Shown: piece by piece, positions 9,975 to 17,848 of the stretch
Layout of the letters: the number at the start of each line of letters is the position of its first letter
Position numbering within the stretch: the stretch's first letter is position 1
Assembly: GCA_013140575.1 (NCBI GenBank)
Contig: JABFSN010000049.1
Coordinates: 37,357-101,356 of the forward strand
Length of the DNA stretch: 64,000 nt
DNA from: Phycisphaerales bacterium
GTDB taxonomy: Bacteria; Planctomycetota; Phycisphaerae; UBA1845
Direction of reading: 5' to 3'
The notes under the pieces: generated by a model
Told to the model about the DNA's origin: nothing
Database searches by the model: none
The model's input: the letters and a program-made list of their open reading frames with translations, nothing else
Translations under genes and position numbers: made by a program

Positions 9975-10405
9975 GATGTTACGTCCGCTCCGGCTGGGTT
10001 GGTCCGCGCCCTTCGCGAAGAGTTCACCGCGGAGGCGCAGAGGACGCGGAGAAAAAAAAGGGCAACAACCCGTCAAACGGCGTTCTTTCCACGGCGTCCA
10101 TTTGACCGCAAGGCATCATGTTTCTGACGAAACCAATCGCGCAGTCAAGAACGGCGTGGGCGAACGCCCCAAGGATGGACGGGATTTACAAGATTGACAG
10201 GATGGCATGGGTCTGCCCGCCCCCCCGGCGAAACCAGCCTGCATCTCAATCTTGTTGATCTTGTCAATCATGTCCACCTCAACTTGTCCATCTTGTTTTT
10301 GATCGGTTCCAAACCGGGTCCGCGTCACATTTCCAATCTTTTTTTCTCCGCGTCCTCTGCGCCTCTGCGGTGAATCCCCGATTCGATACCGCGTCCGGGC
10401 GGCGA
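9975..10405. repeat. Composite dispersed repeat with inverted ends between HPr and ptsN
   Basis: A copy of CACCGCGGAGGCGCAGAGGA...CGCGGAGAAAAAAA lies at 10023-10059. It reappears inverted at 10338-10374 with one mismatch. Inside are inverted pieces of another common pattern (ACAAGATTGACAGGATGG near 10189 and its reverse-complement-like ATCTTGTTGATCTTGTCAATC near 10248). A third copy of the outer unit is at 38607-38638. No gene is seen in this interval. Confidence 0.75.
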
Positions 10406-10879
10406 CTATTCCTCCGCGATCTCGTCGGCCTCCCGGATCATGTCGATGATCGCCTCGCGGCTGTCGGCCTGCCGCAGAAAACGGCGAAAATTCTCCCGCC
10501 GCATGTGTTTGAAAATCTGTTCCATCGCGGCCAAATGGGAGTCGGGATCGTGGAGCGGGCTGACCAGAAGGACCACGGTGTACACCGGGGCCCGATCGAG
10601 GGCGGCGAAATCGACCCCCACGCTGGAGCGCCCGATGGTCGCCACCATGCGTTTGGCCCCGTCGAACTTCACGTGCGGAACGGCCACGCCCTTGCCGAAT
10701 CCGGTGCTGCCCTCGTTTTCGCGTTTGATGGCGATCTTGCTGACGTTTTCGACGTGCCCGGGATCAATCGCGCCGTGTGCCGCCAGGCTCGACACCAGTT
10801 CGCGGATGACGCCGTTGCGCTCCGTGGCCTGCAACTCGTGAATGAACGATTCGCAGAGAAAGAAGTCGGTCAGCTTCAT
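10406..10879 (-). CDS. ptsN: PTS IIA-type phosphotransfer protein (PtsN/EIIA-Ntr family)
   Basis: The 157-residue protein matches the fructose/nitrogen-type EIIA family over its whole length. The phospho-accepting His69 lies in GFGKGVAVPHVKF, preceded by RENEGSTG, and the C-terminal HLAAMEQIFKHMRR is typical. No transporter EIIB/EIIC domain is attached, which fits a regulatory EIIA-Ntr. It follows hpf by 49 bases on the same strand, an arrangement like the rpoN-hpf-ptsN neighbourhood of many bacteria. The HPr-like protein downstream is its probable phosphate donor. The regulated process cannot be told from this sequence. Confidence 0.9.
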   Translation of the reverse strand: MKLTDFFLCESFIHELQATERNGVIRELVSSLAAHGAIDPGHVENVSKIAIKRENEGSTGFGKGVAVPHVKFDGAKRMVATIGRSSVGVDFAALDRAPVYTVVLLVSPLHDPDSHLAAMEQIFKHMRRENFRRFLRQADSREAIIDMIREADEIAEE

Positions 10880-10928
10880 AAAACCGTCGTTTTCCCGATG
10901 GTGACCACCGGACCAAAGCGCCCCCGGA

Positions 10929-11252
10929 CTAATCGGTTTCCGGCGGTATCCTGCCCGTGTGCATCCGGTTACGGGATTTTTCCTTGTGTTTGGTCAATTG
11001 TCGCTCGAGCTTGTCAATCGTCAAATCCACCAGCGCCATCCCGTCGGTGCCAACTTCCTTGGCCACGAAATCGCTCCGGGCACCGGCTCTGACGATGAGC
11101 TCCACGGAAACCTGATCGCCTTGCCCATCCCACAGCACCTCGATGGACTGGATGCGGTCGTAGAACCGCAGCAACTTCTCGGCCTTCTTGCGCGAATACT
11201 CCTTCATTTCCTCGGGCAGGTCGACATGCCGGCTGACCACGGTTATCTGCAC
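10929..11252 (-). CDS. hpf: Short-form ribosome hibernation-promoting factor
   Basis: A 107-residue member of the HPF/RaiA (YfiA) family, which binds the 30S decoding centre in resting cells. The start MQITVVSRHVDLPEEMKEY and the basic helix YSRKKAEKLLRFYDRI are characteristic, as is a second conserved stretch with ALVDLTIDKLERQLTKHKEK. It lacks the C-terminal dimerisation domain of long HPF, so it is the short form. It lies between the DUF502 gene and ptsN, all leftward with small gaps, and is probably co-transcribed. Confidence 0.92.
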   Translation of the reverse strand: MQITVVSRHVDLPEEMKEYSRKKAEKLLRFYDRIQSIEVLWDGQGDQVSVELIVRAGARSDFVAKEVGTDGMALVDLTIDKLERQLTKHKEKSRNRMHTGRIPPETD

Positions 11253-11315
11253 GATTCACCTCCTGCCGCAGGGCGGCCTGTCCGCCCGCGGATTCACCCT
11301 CGCCATCCGGCGGCA

Positions 11316-12164
11316 TCACGCCTCGACCGCCGCGAGAACCCGATCGCCCGCACGCGTCTCCCCCGGCCGGACGATCCCACCACTGATGATATAGCGGAGC
11401 GCCTCATCGATGGAAATGGGCAACTCCATGATGTCGGCCCGGGCCACGGTGATCGTGTACCCCATAAAAGGCGTTGGGGAGCTGGGAATGAACACCGTAA
11501 CCAGCTCGCGTTCATCCCTTTCCCGCAGCGGCCGCATCGGCGGTCCGGTAACAAGGCCCACCGACCAGATGCCCACACGTGGGTACTCGACGGCCACCAC
11601 GCCCGCAAATTCGAGGGGCTTGTCGGAAATGAACATGTCCGTGACCTGCTTGATGTTGGGGTAGATGCTTTTGATGAACGGCACCCGCATCAGGGCCCGT
11701 TCAAGGAATTGCCACGTCCGCCTACCTACGAAACTGGCCAATAGGTAGCCGGTGAAGTAAATCAGTAAAAATGCAATCAGGAACCCAATCAGGTTGAAAA
11801 ACTTCCATTTGCGGGTCGCGATTTCCCATTTCGCGTCGGTCGCATCTCGGTCAGCGGCCGAACGGATCGCCGGATTGCTGGTGATAAGCGTCCTGGCGGC
11901 CTCGACGGTCCTGAATTGTGCCGTTTCGCGACGTCCGTGGTTGTTCCAAGAATCAATAGGGTCGCCGTATTGCAGGACGGCCTCGTCGTCAATTCCCAGC
12001 CACGGATGCGGATCGCCACCCCACGAATAAATGGCCACCACGCCGCGGGTGATGTACCGGGCGATGTTCTGGTCAATGAAGCGGTACCCCCAGACCAACA
12101 GGGCGATGGTCAGAATGGTCGGCGCCAACGCGGCCAAACCGTGCTTGAATAGTTTTGTTTCCAT
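11316..12164 (-). CDS. DUF502-family membrane protein
   Basis: A 282-residue predicted inner-membrane protein. A first hydrophobic segment (about 8-25, LAALAPTILTIALLVWGYR) and a second (about 125-150, FNLIGFLIAFLLIYFTGYLLA) flank an acidic, Trp-rich extracellular or periplasmic loop that is longer than usual. The C-terminal soluble part has the DUF502 signature: MRVPFIKSIYPNIKQVTDM, then VAVEYPRVGIWSVGLVTG and VFIPSSPTPFMGY. The ATG at 12164 was chosen because hydrophobicity begins there; the frame is open further upstream but non-family-like. The function of DUF502 is unknown. It heads the hpf-ptsN-HPr run. Confidence 0.85.
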   Translation of the reverse strand: METKLFKHGLAALAPTILTIALLVWGYRFIDQNIARYITRGVVAIYSWGGDPHPWLGIDDEAVLQYGDPIDSWNNHGRRETAQFRTVEAARTLITSNPAIRSAADRDATDAKWEIATRKWKFFNLIGFLIAFLLIYFTGYLLASFVGRRTWQFLERALMRVPFIKSIYPNIKQVTDMFISDKPLEFAGVVAVEYPRVGIWSVGLVTGPPMRPLRERDERELVTVFIPSSPTPFMGYTITVARADIMELPISIDEALRYIISGGIVRPGETRAGDRVLAAVEA

Positions 12165-12362
12165 CCGTGGCGAATCCAATGCCGAACGGCGCGCGTCCGG
12201 TTCGCAGGAGCAGACATGCGTTTCAGCCGGGACCGAATCCGCTCTCGGGCCGCGTCGGCAGGCCGCGCGGCGTGACACATTTCGGGCAGGGTTGAATGTA
12301 CGCACGGCCCGCGCCACGGTCAATCGTTGCTGGAGACGTTCCCGCGGACTAGGATCGCGGTG

Positions 12363-12938
12363 ATGCCTGCGGATCGCACGATCGGCCTCCACAAACACCG
12401 TGCCGCGCTATGCTCGGCCGCCATGCTGGCGGGGGTCACCGGTCTCGCGTCGCTGATGGTGAACGGTCAGCACGACGACGTGCCGTTGGGCGCCGGCGTG
12501 CGACCGGACGATTGGGACGTGTCGTTTCAACCGCCGGCCGATTGGCGGCGGGTGCCCGGCAGCGACTATGGCGTGCTCGACGCGCTGGTATTCGTGGAAC
12601 CCGAAGTGAATCACGCAAGGCGGTTGCTTTTCGTCGGACGCCGACGTGCCTTCGCCGGCGGTGACGTCGAGGGAATGGCGGCGGCGTTCATTCACGACAT
12701 CGAGTATCAGGGCATTTTGGCCATGTTGATTCAGCCGCGGTTTCAGGTCATTCCGCGCTTCGGCGCCAGTGGTTCATCTGCCGTCCAGGATCCGCGAAAG
12801 GGCACGATCGCAATCGCGACTGATTCAGACGACCGCTGGGCCTATTGTGCGGCGATGTCGTTCGAAGGGCGTGAATCCGACCGCGGAGATCTGGGCCTGC
12901 TGGAGAAGGTCATTCGATCGATCGAGCGGGCGCCATAG
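12363..12938 (+). CDS. Hypothetical protein with N-terminal hydrophobic segment
   Basis: A 191-residue protein that I do not recognise. After a short positive start (MPADRTIGLHKHRA) there is a hydrophobic stretch (ALCSAAMLAGVTGLASLMV) that could be a signal peptide or anchor. A soluble domain follows with Trp-rich DWDVSFQPPADWRRVPG, a central strand-rich segment (ARRLLFVGRR) and a C-terminal helix (LGLLEKVIRSIERAP). The layout resembles small secreted domains with a wxxP...DW pattern. It stands alone between the divergent DUF502 gene and the prepilin-like gene. The start could also lie at 12327. Confidence 0.65.
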   Translation: MPADRTIGLHKHRAALCSAAMLAGVTGLASLMVNGQHDDVPLGAGVRPDDWDVSFQPPADWRRVPGSDYGVLDALVFVEPEVNHARRLLFVGRRRAFAGGDVEGMAAAFIHDIEYQGILAMLIQPRFQVIPRFGASGSSAVQDPRKGTIAIATDSDDRWAYCAAMSFEGRESDRGDLGLLEKVIRSIERAP

Positions 12939-13122
12939 TTTTCCTAATCATCGCAATTATCCCATTTTTGCACTCGGCGGTTTGTTCTCCGTGACATTGT
13001 TTTTTTGCTGGAATTCTTGTCGCATTGCGGGGTATCATGCGCGGCCAAGGCGCATCGGCGGATTTCCGCCGCAGATCAAGGCCCGAAGTCGTGCCGCGGG
13101 TGGCGGTTGTGGAGCGGTTGAT

Positions 13123-14178
13123 ATGACGGCGATCAGACGACGGAAATCACGCGCGTGCCACCCGTACACGGGATTCAGTCTCGTCGAATTGCTGGTGGTG
13201 TTTTCGATTCTGTCATTGTTGGCCGGCGTCCTGCTGCCGTCGTTGCGCGGGGCGCGGGAACAGGCGAAGATCGTCGCGTGCGCTTCGAACACGGCGGCGA
13301 TCGGCCGTGGGGCGGCGGCATACTCGGCCGAGTGGAACGGTTGGATGTGCGGATCGCCGGGCACCAGCGGCAGCGTCATGTACCGCAAGCCGAGACCGGC
13401 GCCGGAGGACGAGGAAATCGACACGATCCCGATGCAGATTTGGGACTGGGCGGCGCCGGTGGCCGCGCACAGTTGGAAGAACTCGATGCCGACGAATCGC
13501 GCGGAGCGCATGAAGCCGTTGCTGGAGGACATGTTCCGGTGCCCGTCGAATTCGTTCGAGGCCGACCCGTACCCGCGGAAAATGGGCAAGTTCGATCGGC
13601 AACGAATGGTCAGCTACAACACGATGCGCAATTTCCTGAGCTGGACGCGGACGTCGGTGGCGCGCAATTCGAGCAAGCCGTGGGGTGAAAAAGCCCCGCA
13701 TCACGAGGCCAGTTTCGATCGCATCGGCGGGAACACGTTGCCGCCGAAAAATTACGTTCCGCGGATGGACCGTATCGAACGGCCGGCGATGAAGGCGTAC
13801 CTGGCCGACGGGAATCGTTATACGGATATCGGCGGCGAGCTGACGTATGACCTGGAATGGGACGCCATCGCGGGCGGCGCTTTCGCCAACGGCGGTCCGA
13901 CGATCCGCGAAACCAACGGCAAGTTGGTGCTGTCCGCCTACCACTACGACAAGGAGCTCGGCAAGTACGCCTACCGGCACAAATCCAAGGGGGAACGCGG
14001 GATCGTGGTGAATTACTACGACGGGCACAGCGCGTTCATGACCGAGACCGAATCGCGTCATCCCGACACCTGGTGGCCGACGGGGACGATCATACCGGCG
14101 GAAGATTTCAACGACCCATCGCGGGCCGCGATCAAGGATCGAATCAACGCGGACGGCAACTACGTAGTCGGGCGGTAG
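13123..14178 (+). CDS. Type IV prepilin-like protein with N-terminal methylation motif
   Basis: A 351-residue protein. The start carries a type III leader, YTGFSLVELLVVFSIL, with the prepilin peptidase cleavage site after Gly and Glu at +5, followed by a hydrophobic helix (LSLLAGVLLPSLRGAREQAK). The remaining globular part ends with a segment (VNYYDGHSAFMTET) typical of the large planctomycetal family of DUF1559-like/prepilin-like proteins. I chose the ATG at 13123, with GGAG upstream, because the leader begins right after it. Such proteins are abundant in planctomycetes and their exact role (pseudopilin or surface component) is unsettled. Confidence 0.87.
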   Translation: MTAIRRRKSRACHPYTGFSLVELLVVFSILSLLAGVLLPSLRGAREQAKIVACASNTAAIGRGAAAYSAEWNGWMCGSPGTSGSVMYRKPRPAPEDEEIDTIPMQIWDWAAPVAAHSWKNSMPTNRAERMKPLLEDMFRCPSNSFEADPYPRKMGKFDRQRMVSYNTMRNFLSWTRTSVARNSSKPWGEKAPHHEASFDRIGGNTLPPKNYVPRMDRIERPAMKAYLADGNRYTDIGGELTYDLEWDAIAGGAFANGGPTIRETNGKLVLSAYHYDKELGKYAYRHKSKGERGIVVNYYDGHSAFMTETESRHPDTWWPTGTIIPAEDFNDPSRAAIKDRINADGNYVVGR

Positions 14179-14537
14179 CGGCTTCAGACCAACCGGGACG
14201 CGCCCGCGGTCGTCTCGCCTGTTGCGATGGGTTCCACACGCGGACATTGGTTCCGTGTGGCCCGCCACTCGTGTGGCGGGTTTCGATCAATACACACGAC
14301 CGGCACGCTGCCGCGCCGTGGTATGTGTTTAGCGTGGGGAACGCCAAATCAGAGCCGTGGGGCGCAAACCCGCGGTTTCTTAAAACGCGGGGCGCCTTCG
14401 ATCCTCCAATCACCGGGCTTGCGCCGCCCGGTGCCCTGAAACAAGTGGAATACGCCAGACACGTACGCGGGGCGTGGATCGTCGCCGAGATCGCCCTGAA
14501 TGGCCATTCGTCGGACATCGCACTATCGTCGTCATGA
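14179..14537. repeat. Intergenic region with three palindromic repeats
   Basis: CCCGCCACtcgtGTGGCGGG is at 14261-14280 (half of a family B unit). A family A doublet with TCAGAGC at its left side (14349) and a CACCGGGCTTGCGCCGCCCGG hairpin near 14411 ends around 14440. No gene or clear promoter is seen. Confidence 0.7.
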
Positions 14538-16499
14538 ATGACAAATCGAGCGACGACGGGCCCCGATTCTACTGACTCGAATGGCGGCGAACACGGCGCC
14601 CTCGACGATCGTTCTTCCGTCGGCGGCGGGATCGCGGCCGGCGAACGCCCGCGGTTGTGGTCGCCGCGGCATTCGCTGTGGTTCGTGCTGGCGATCGTGC
14701 TGGCAGGCGTGCTGCGGCTCGTCGCGCTGGATCGCCATCCCGAGCCGGTCAACGAGGACGAACTTTCCAATATCTATGACGGGTGGAGCATCGCCGAAAC
14801 GGGCGCGGACCGCGCCGGGCGGCGGTGGCCGATTCTGTGCCGGGGGTGGGGTCCGGGCGACAATCGGCCGGCGCTGATGGCCTGGCTCTGCGCGGGCGTG
14901 AGCGCGTTCACCGGGTTTTCGGTGGGTGGATGCCGTGCCGTGTCGGGCGTCGTCGGAACGATCACCGTCGCGCTGGTCGCATGGTGGGGCGTCGGCGTGG
15001 CCGGCCGGCGGATCGCGCTCCTGGGATCGCTGTTGCTGGCGGTCAGCCCGTGGCACCTGCTGTACTCGCGGCTCGCGCACGAGGGGACAGCGCTGCCGGG
15101 ACTGTTCGCCGTCGCCATCGTTTTGTTGTTGCGATCAGCCGCTATGGCGAACGATCGGGTGACGCATTCAACATGGCGATGGGCGGCGGCTGGACTGGTC
15201 ATCGGCCTATCGACCAACGCCTACGGCGCAACGCGATTGACGGGATTGCTGTTCGCGGTGTTGGCCGCGGCAGTGGTGGTGGCGTCGTGTTGGCGACGGG
15301 AATCGCGTCTGCGAAGTATGTTGGCGCCCGTCGGCGGCATTGCGTTCGGCGCGTTGATCGGCGCCGGGCCGCAAATCTGGGCGTCGTGGACCGACTACGA
15401 CGCGTTCGTGGGTCGGGCGCGGATGACGCAGACGGCGTTTTTCGGCTGGTTGGACGCGGTGGAGACGATCGGGGGCAGCGTCGTGGCCAATCTGTCGCCG
15501 CGATACCTGTTCTACAGTTTCGGCGAGCCCGATCGGTTGGCCGCCGGCCGATGTTCAATCGTCGCGCTGCCCTTGTTTTACGCAGGGTTGATCTGGTTGT
15601 GCGTGCCGTGGAGTGGCATCCGTTGGTACGACCGCGTACTGCTGTTGGCCGGGCTGTTGATCTGCGCTTGTCCGCCGGCGTTCACGCGGGCGAATGTTCA
15701 TTCGTTGCGCGCATCGGGCTGCGCTGTTCTGATTCCGATGATTTGCGTTGTCGGGCTGGTCCCATGGGGGCGATTGGGGGCGTGGATGATCGGGATGTCC
15801 GCAGGGAAAACTCCGGAATGGGCTGGGGGATTGCGCGGCGCGGGAAGGGACTCCCGCACCAGCGACCGGACCAGCGGCATCCACGGTCCGCCCGCCCTCC
15901 GGGCGGAAGGCAGGGAGGGCGGTATCCAGGGACTGAAGTCCCTGGCTAAAATCTCGCGCCCTCCGGGCGAAGCGTCGACGGCGTTGGGCGTATTTGCCCA
16001 AGTCGGCCGCTCGACGGCCGCGCATCGCGGTCGAGTGCAGAACACCAACTCCGAAAAACGGGGTGATGCGATCGCCGACGCAGCGACGGCGGCGTGTGCG
16101 ATGCTGATCCTAATCGCCGGGGCGTGGTACGTCGGGCGATTCACCGGGGACGCCCACCTCCGGTCGGTGTTCCATCAACCGCACATGGTCGCGCTCGGCC
16201 GCTGGCTGACGCCACGGATGAACAACTACGATCGCGTCTATGTGGTCGCCCGCGGAAACCAGCCGGATATTTACCTGGCCGCGTTTACGGGCATGACGCC
16301 GCGCGAATTCCAGTCGGCGGAACGACCCGTCTGGGGCGAACGGAACGAATACGCCCATCGGTTGAACCGGTTCCATATTGCGCGATTCCTGAAGGACGTG
16401 TACGATGACCGGCGCGCCGCGAACCCGAACGAACGATGGCTGGTGGTCGATGCCCATCGGACGATGATGCGGGAGCTGGGGCCGGCGCCGAACCGATAA
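14538..16499 (+). CDS. Multi-pass membrane glycosyltransferase, GT39/PMT-like
   Basis: A 653-residue integral membrane protein with about ten hydrophobic segments. The first luminal loop has the acidic motif PVNEDELSN, similar to the DE(x)Y-type catalytic loop of polyprenyl-phosphate-dependent GT-C glycosyltransferases. The later SPWHLLYSRLAHEG is also family-like (SPxxxxxSR). It probably transfers a sugar to protein or lipid on the outer face of the membrane. An odd feature is a stretch from about residue 450 to 483 (15884-15985) that consists of translated dispersed repeat and contains GLKSLAK and RPPGEAS. It sits between membrane segments, probably in a loop, and keeps the frame open. The start could be refined; an out-of-frame ATG lies four bases upstream. 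Confidence 0.8.
   Translation: MTNRATTGPDSTDSNGGEHGALDDRSSVGGGIAAGERPRLWSPRHSLWFVLAIVLAGVLRLVALDRHPEPVNEDELSNIYDGWSIAETGADRAGRRWPILCRGWGPGDNRPALMAWLCAGVSAFTGFSVGGCRAVSGVVGTITVALVAWWGVGVAGRRIALLGSLLLAVSPWHLLYSRLAHEGTALPGLFAVAIVLLLRSAAMANDRVTHSTWRWAAAGLVIGLSTNAYGATRLTGLLFAVLAAAVVVASCWRRESRLRSMLAPVGGIAFGALIGAGPQIWASWTDYDAFVGRARMTQTAFFGWLDAVETIGGSVVANLSPRYLFYSFGEPDRLAAGRCSIVALPLFYAGLIWLCVPWSGIRWYDRVLLLAGLLICACPPAFTRANVHSLRASGCAVLIPMICVVGLVPWGRLGAWMIGMSAGKTPEWAGGLRGAGRDSRTSDRTSGIHGPPALRAEGREGGIQGLKSLAKISRPPGEASTALGVFAQVGRSTAAHRGRVQNTNSEKRGDAIADAATAACAMLILIAGAWYVGRFTGDAHLRSVFHQPHMVALGRWLTPRMNNYDRVYVVARGNQPDIYLAAFTGMTPREFQSAERPVWGERNEYAHRLNRFHIARFLKDVYDDRRAANPNERWLVVDAHRTMMRELGPAPNR
15884..15985 (+). 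repeat. Dispersed palindromic repeat (family F) inside the glycosyltransferase frame
   Basis: A hairpin CCGCCC...GGGCGG is followed by CCAGGGACtgaaGTCCCTGG and GCGCCCTCCGGGCG. Positions 15924-15972 match the intergenic copy at 63870-63918 over 49 bases with three differences. The copy preserves the reading frame and adds a low-complexity Gly/Pro/Arg segment to the protein. Confidence 0.85.
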
Positions 16500-16516
16500 A
16501 AAAGGGGACACAATCA

Positions 16517-16999
16517 ATGACGCAGGACAGATCAAGACGGGAACTGTTGGGCGCGACCGGCGTGGCCGCCGCGGCCGCGGTCGTCGGTGGCGCCTCGGGC
16601 ACGGCGTTGGCCAGTGACGAAAAGCGGGCGAAACGGATCGTGCCGGGCAGTCCGTCGCCGGCGTTTTCCAAGGCAACGGTTTTCGGGGGGCTGGTTTTTC
16701 CGGCCGGAGTGGTCGGACGCACGCCCGACGGCGTCATGGTGACCGGCGATTTCGACGCCCAGTGCCGTCAGACGCTGATCAATTTGAAGGCCTCGGTGGA
16801 GGCGGCCGGGGCGACCATGGAAAACGTGTTGCAATGCACGTGTTTCCTGACCGACCTGGCCGACTTCGCGACGTTCAACAAGGTGTTCATGGAGTTTTTT
16901 CCGAAGGACCCGCCGGCACGATCCACGGTCGTGGTCAAGGACATGGTCGTGCAGGGGGCAAAAATCGAGATCGATTGTGTGGCGTGTCTGCCGGATTGA
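16517..16999 (+). CDS. Tat-exported RidA (YjgF/YER057c/UK114) family protein
   Basis: The 160-residue protein starts with a twin-arginine signal: SRRELLG, then a hydrophobic Ala/Val stretch and a probable cleavage after TALAS. The mature part is a RidA-type fold: GGLVFPAGVVG near the start, QCRQTLINLKASVEAAGATMENVLQCTCFLTDL in the middle (family consensus of paired helices), and DPPARSTVVVKDMVVQGAKIEIDCVA at the end, with the conserved Arg in PPARS. Cytosolic RidA proteins deaminate reactive enamines and imines; an exported one suggests another substrate or role. The ATG at 16517 is preceded by AGGGG. It follows the glycosyltransferase by 17 bases and may be co-transcribed. Confidence 0.88.
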   Translation: MTQDRSRRELLGATGVAAAAAVVGGASGTALASDEKRAKRIVPGSPSPAFSKATVFGGLVFPAGVVGRTPDGVMVTGDFDAQCRQTLINLKASVEAAGATMENVLQCTCFLTDLADFATFNKVFMEFFPKDPPARSTVVVKDMVVQGAKIEIDCVACLPD

Positions 17000-17023
17000 A
17001 AACTGGTTGCGGAAGGGGCGAAC

Positions 17024-17110
17024 GTGGCACGGGCATCTTGCCCGTGGTCTTGAATTGTGCGCGCCGGTGGTCGCTGGAGCGGCAAGACATGGGCTGGAAG
17101 CCCATGCCAC
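17024..17110. repeat. Two-hairpin palindromic repeat (family C) in a convergent spacer
   Basis: GTGGCACGGGCatcttGCCCGTG at the left and ATGGGCtggaaGCCCATGCCAC at the right share outer ends GTGGCA/TGCCAC. They fill the space between the convergent RidA and HslV-like genes and could also act as a bidirectional transcription barrier. Other copies are at 28676-28723 and 44673-44722. Confidence 0.8.
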
Positions 17111-17114
17111 GGGA

Positions 17115-17684
17115 TTATTTGGGCACATCGAGGATTTCAATGGGGCCGCCGCACCCGTCGTCGTAACGGATCGCGGTCAGAACGGCCTGTTCGGCGAGCT
17201 CGCGGGCGCTGCTGACCCGCGATGACAGGGCGTGAAGCGCGCCGTAGGCGTATTGCGAGCCGCTGCCGATGGCGCAGAACTCCCGATGCCGCCAGACCGT
17301 CAGATTGCCGTGGACGTCGAATATGCCGTGGCGGTTGGCCAGCAGGAATGACGAATCGAGATCGCCGAACGGCGAATCGGCCCCCTCGCGTTGTTCGCGG
17401 ACGAACGGATAGCGGGCCCGCAGCGTCTTCCAAAACCGCAGGAAGAATTCGAAGATCATCTCCTCGCTCTTCAACGCCGCGCCGCGCTGCTTGGCGAGGT
17501 AGTGCGCGAATATATTCTGATAGACCGACCACCCGGCCAAACCGATCAGGTTGGAACCGAAACGGCGGATTTTCGACCGGCCGACGAGGTTCTCGGTGTA
17601 GTCTTTTTGCGGCCCGGTCAAATAAAGGGTGTCGGCGGCCATGCAGGTACGCCCGCGTTTGGTGACGGCGACGACGACGGACAT
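17115..17684 (-). CDS. HslV-like Ntn-hydrolase (proteasome-type peptidase)
   Basis: A 189-residue protein with the beginning of a proteasome-beta/HslV fold: MSVVVAVTKRGRTCMAADTL, then SKIRRFGSNLIGLAGWSV. Later segments (HREFCAIGSGSQYAYGALHAL) match the family end (AIGSGxxYAxGA). After removal of Met1 the N-terminal residue would be Ser2 rather than the usual Thr. Ser can serve as an Ntn nucleophile, as described for CodW. The ATG at 17684 is supported by AGGAG five bases upstream. No hslU ATPase is in the window. It could be an Ntn-hydrolase with a different partner or function. Confidence 0.8.
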   Translation of the reverse strand: MSVVVAVTKRGRTCMAADTLYLTGPQKDYTENLVGRSKIRRFGSNLIGLAGWSVYQNIFAHYLAKQRGAALKSEEMIFEFFLRFWKTLRARYPFVREQREGADSPFGDLDSSFLLANRHGIFDVHGNLTVWRHREFCAIGSGSQYAYGALHALSSRVSSARELAEQAVLTAIRYDDGCGGPIEILDVPK

Positions 17685-17848
17685 CGAGTTCTCCTGATAG
17701 AATCGGGGAACCGTCGGACGCACGGCGACCGGCGATGGCACCTTATCCGACGGCGGCGGCCGAACGTCAAGGGGAAACGCGGGAAAGGCGAAACGTCGAA
17801 AAGCGAAAGGTGAAAGGTGCGGCGGTCGAAGTGGGGCAGGGTGGCGAA

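Noticed and set aside
9975..10076. Longer N-terminus for the HPr-like protein
   Set aside because: The upstream ATG lies beyond a dispersed repeat and adds residues absent from the family; GTG at 9974 gives a normal HPr length.
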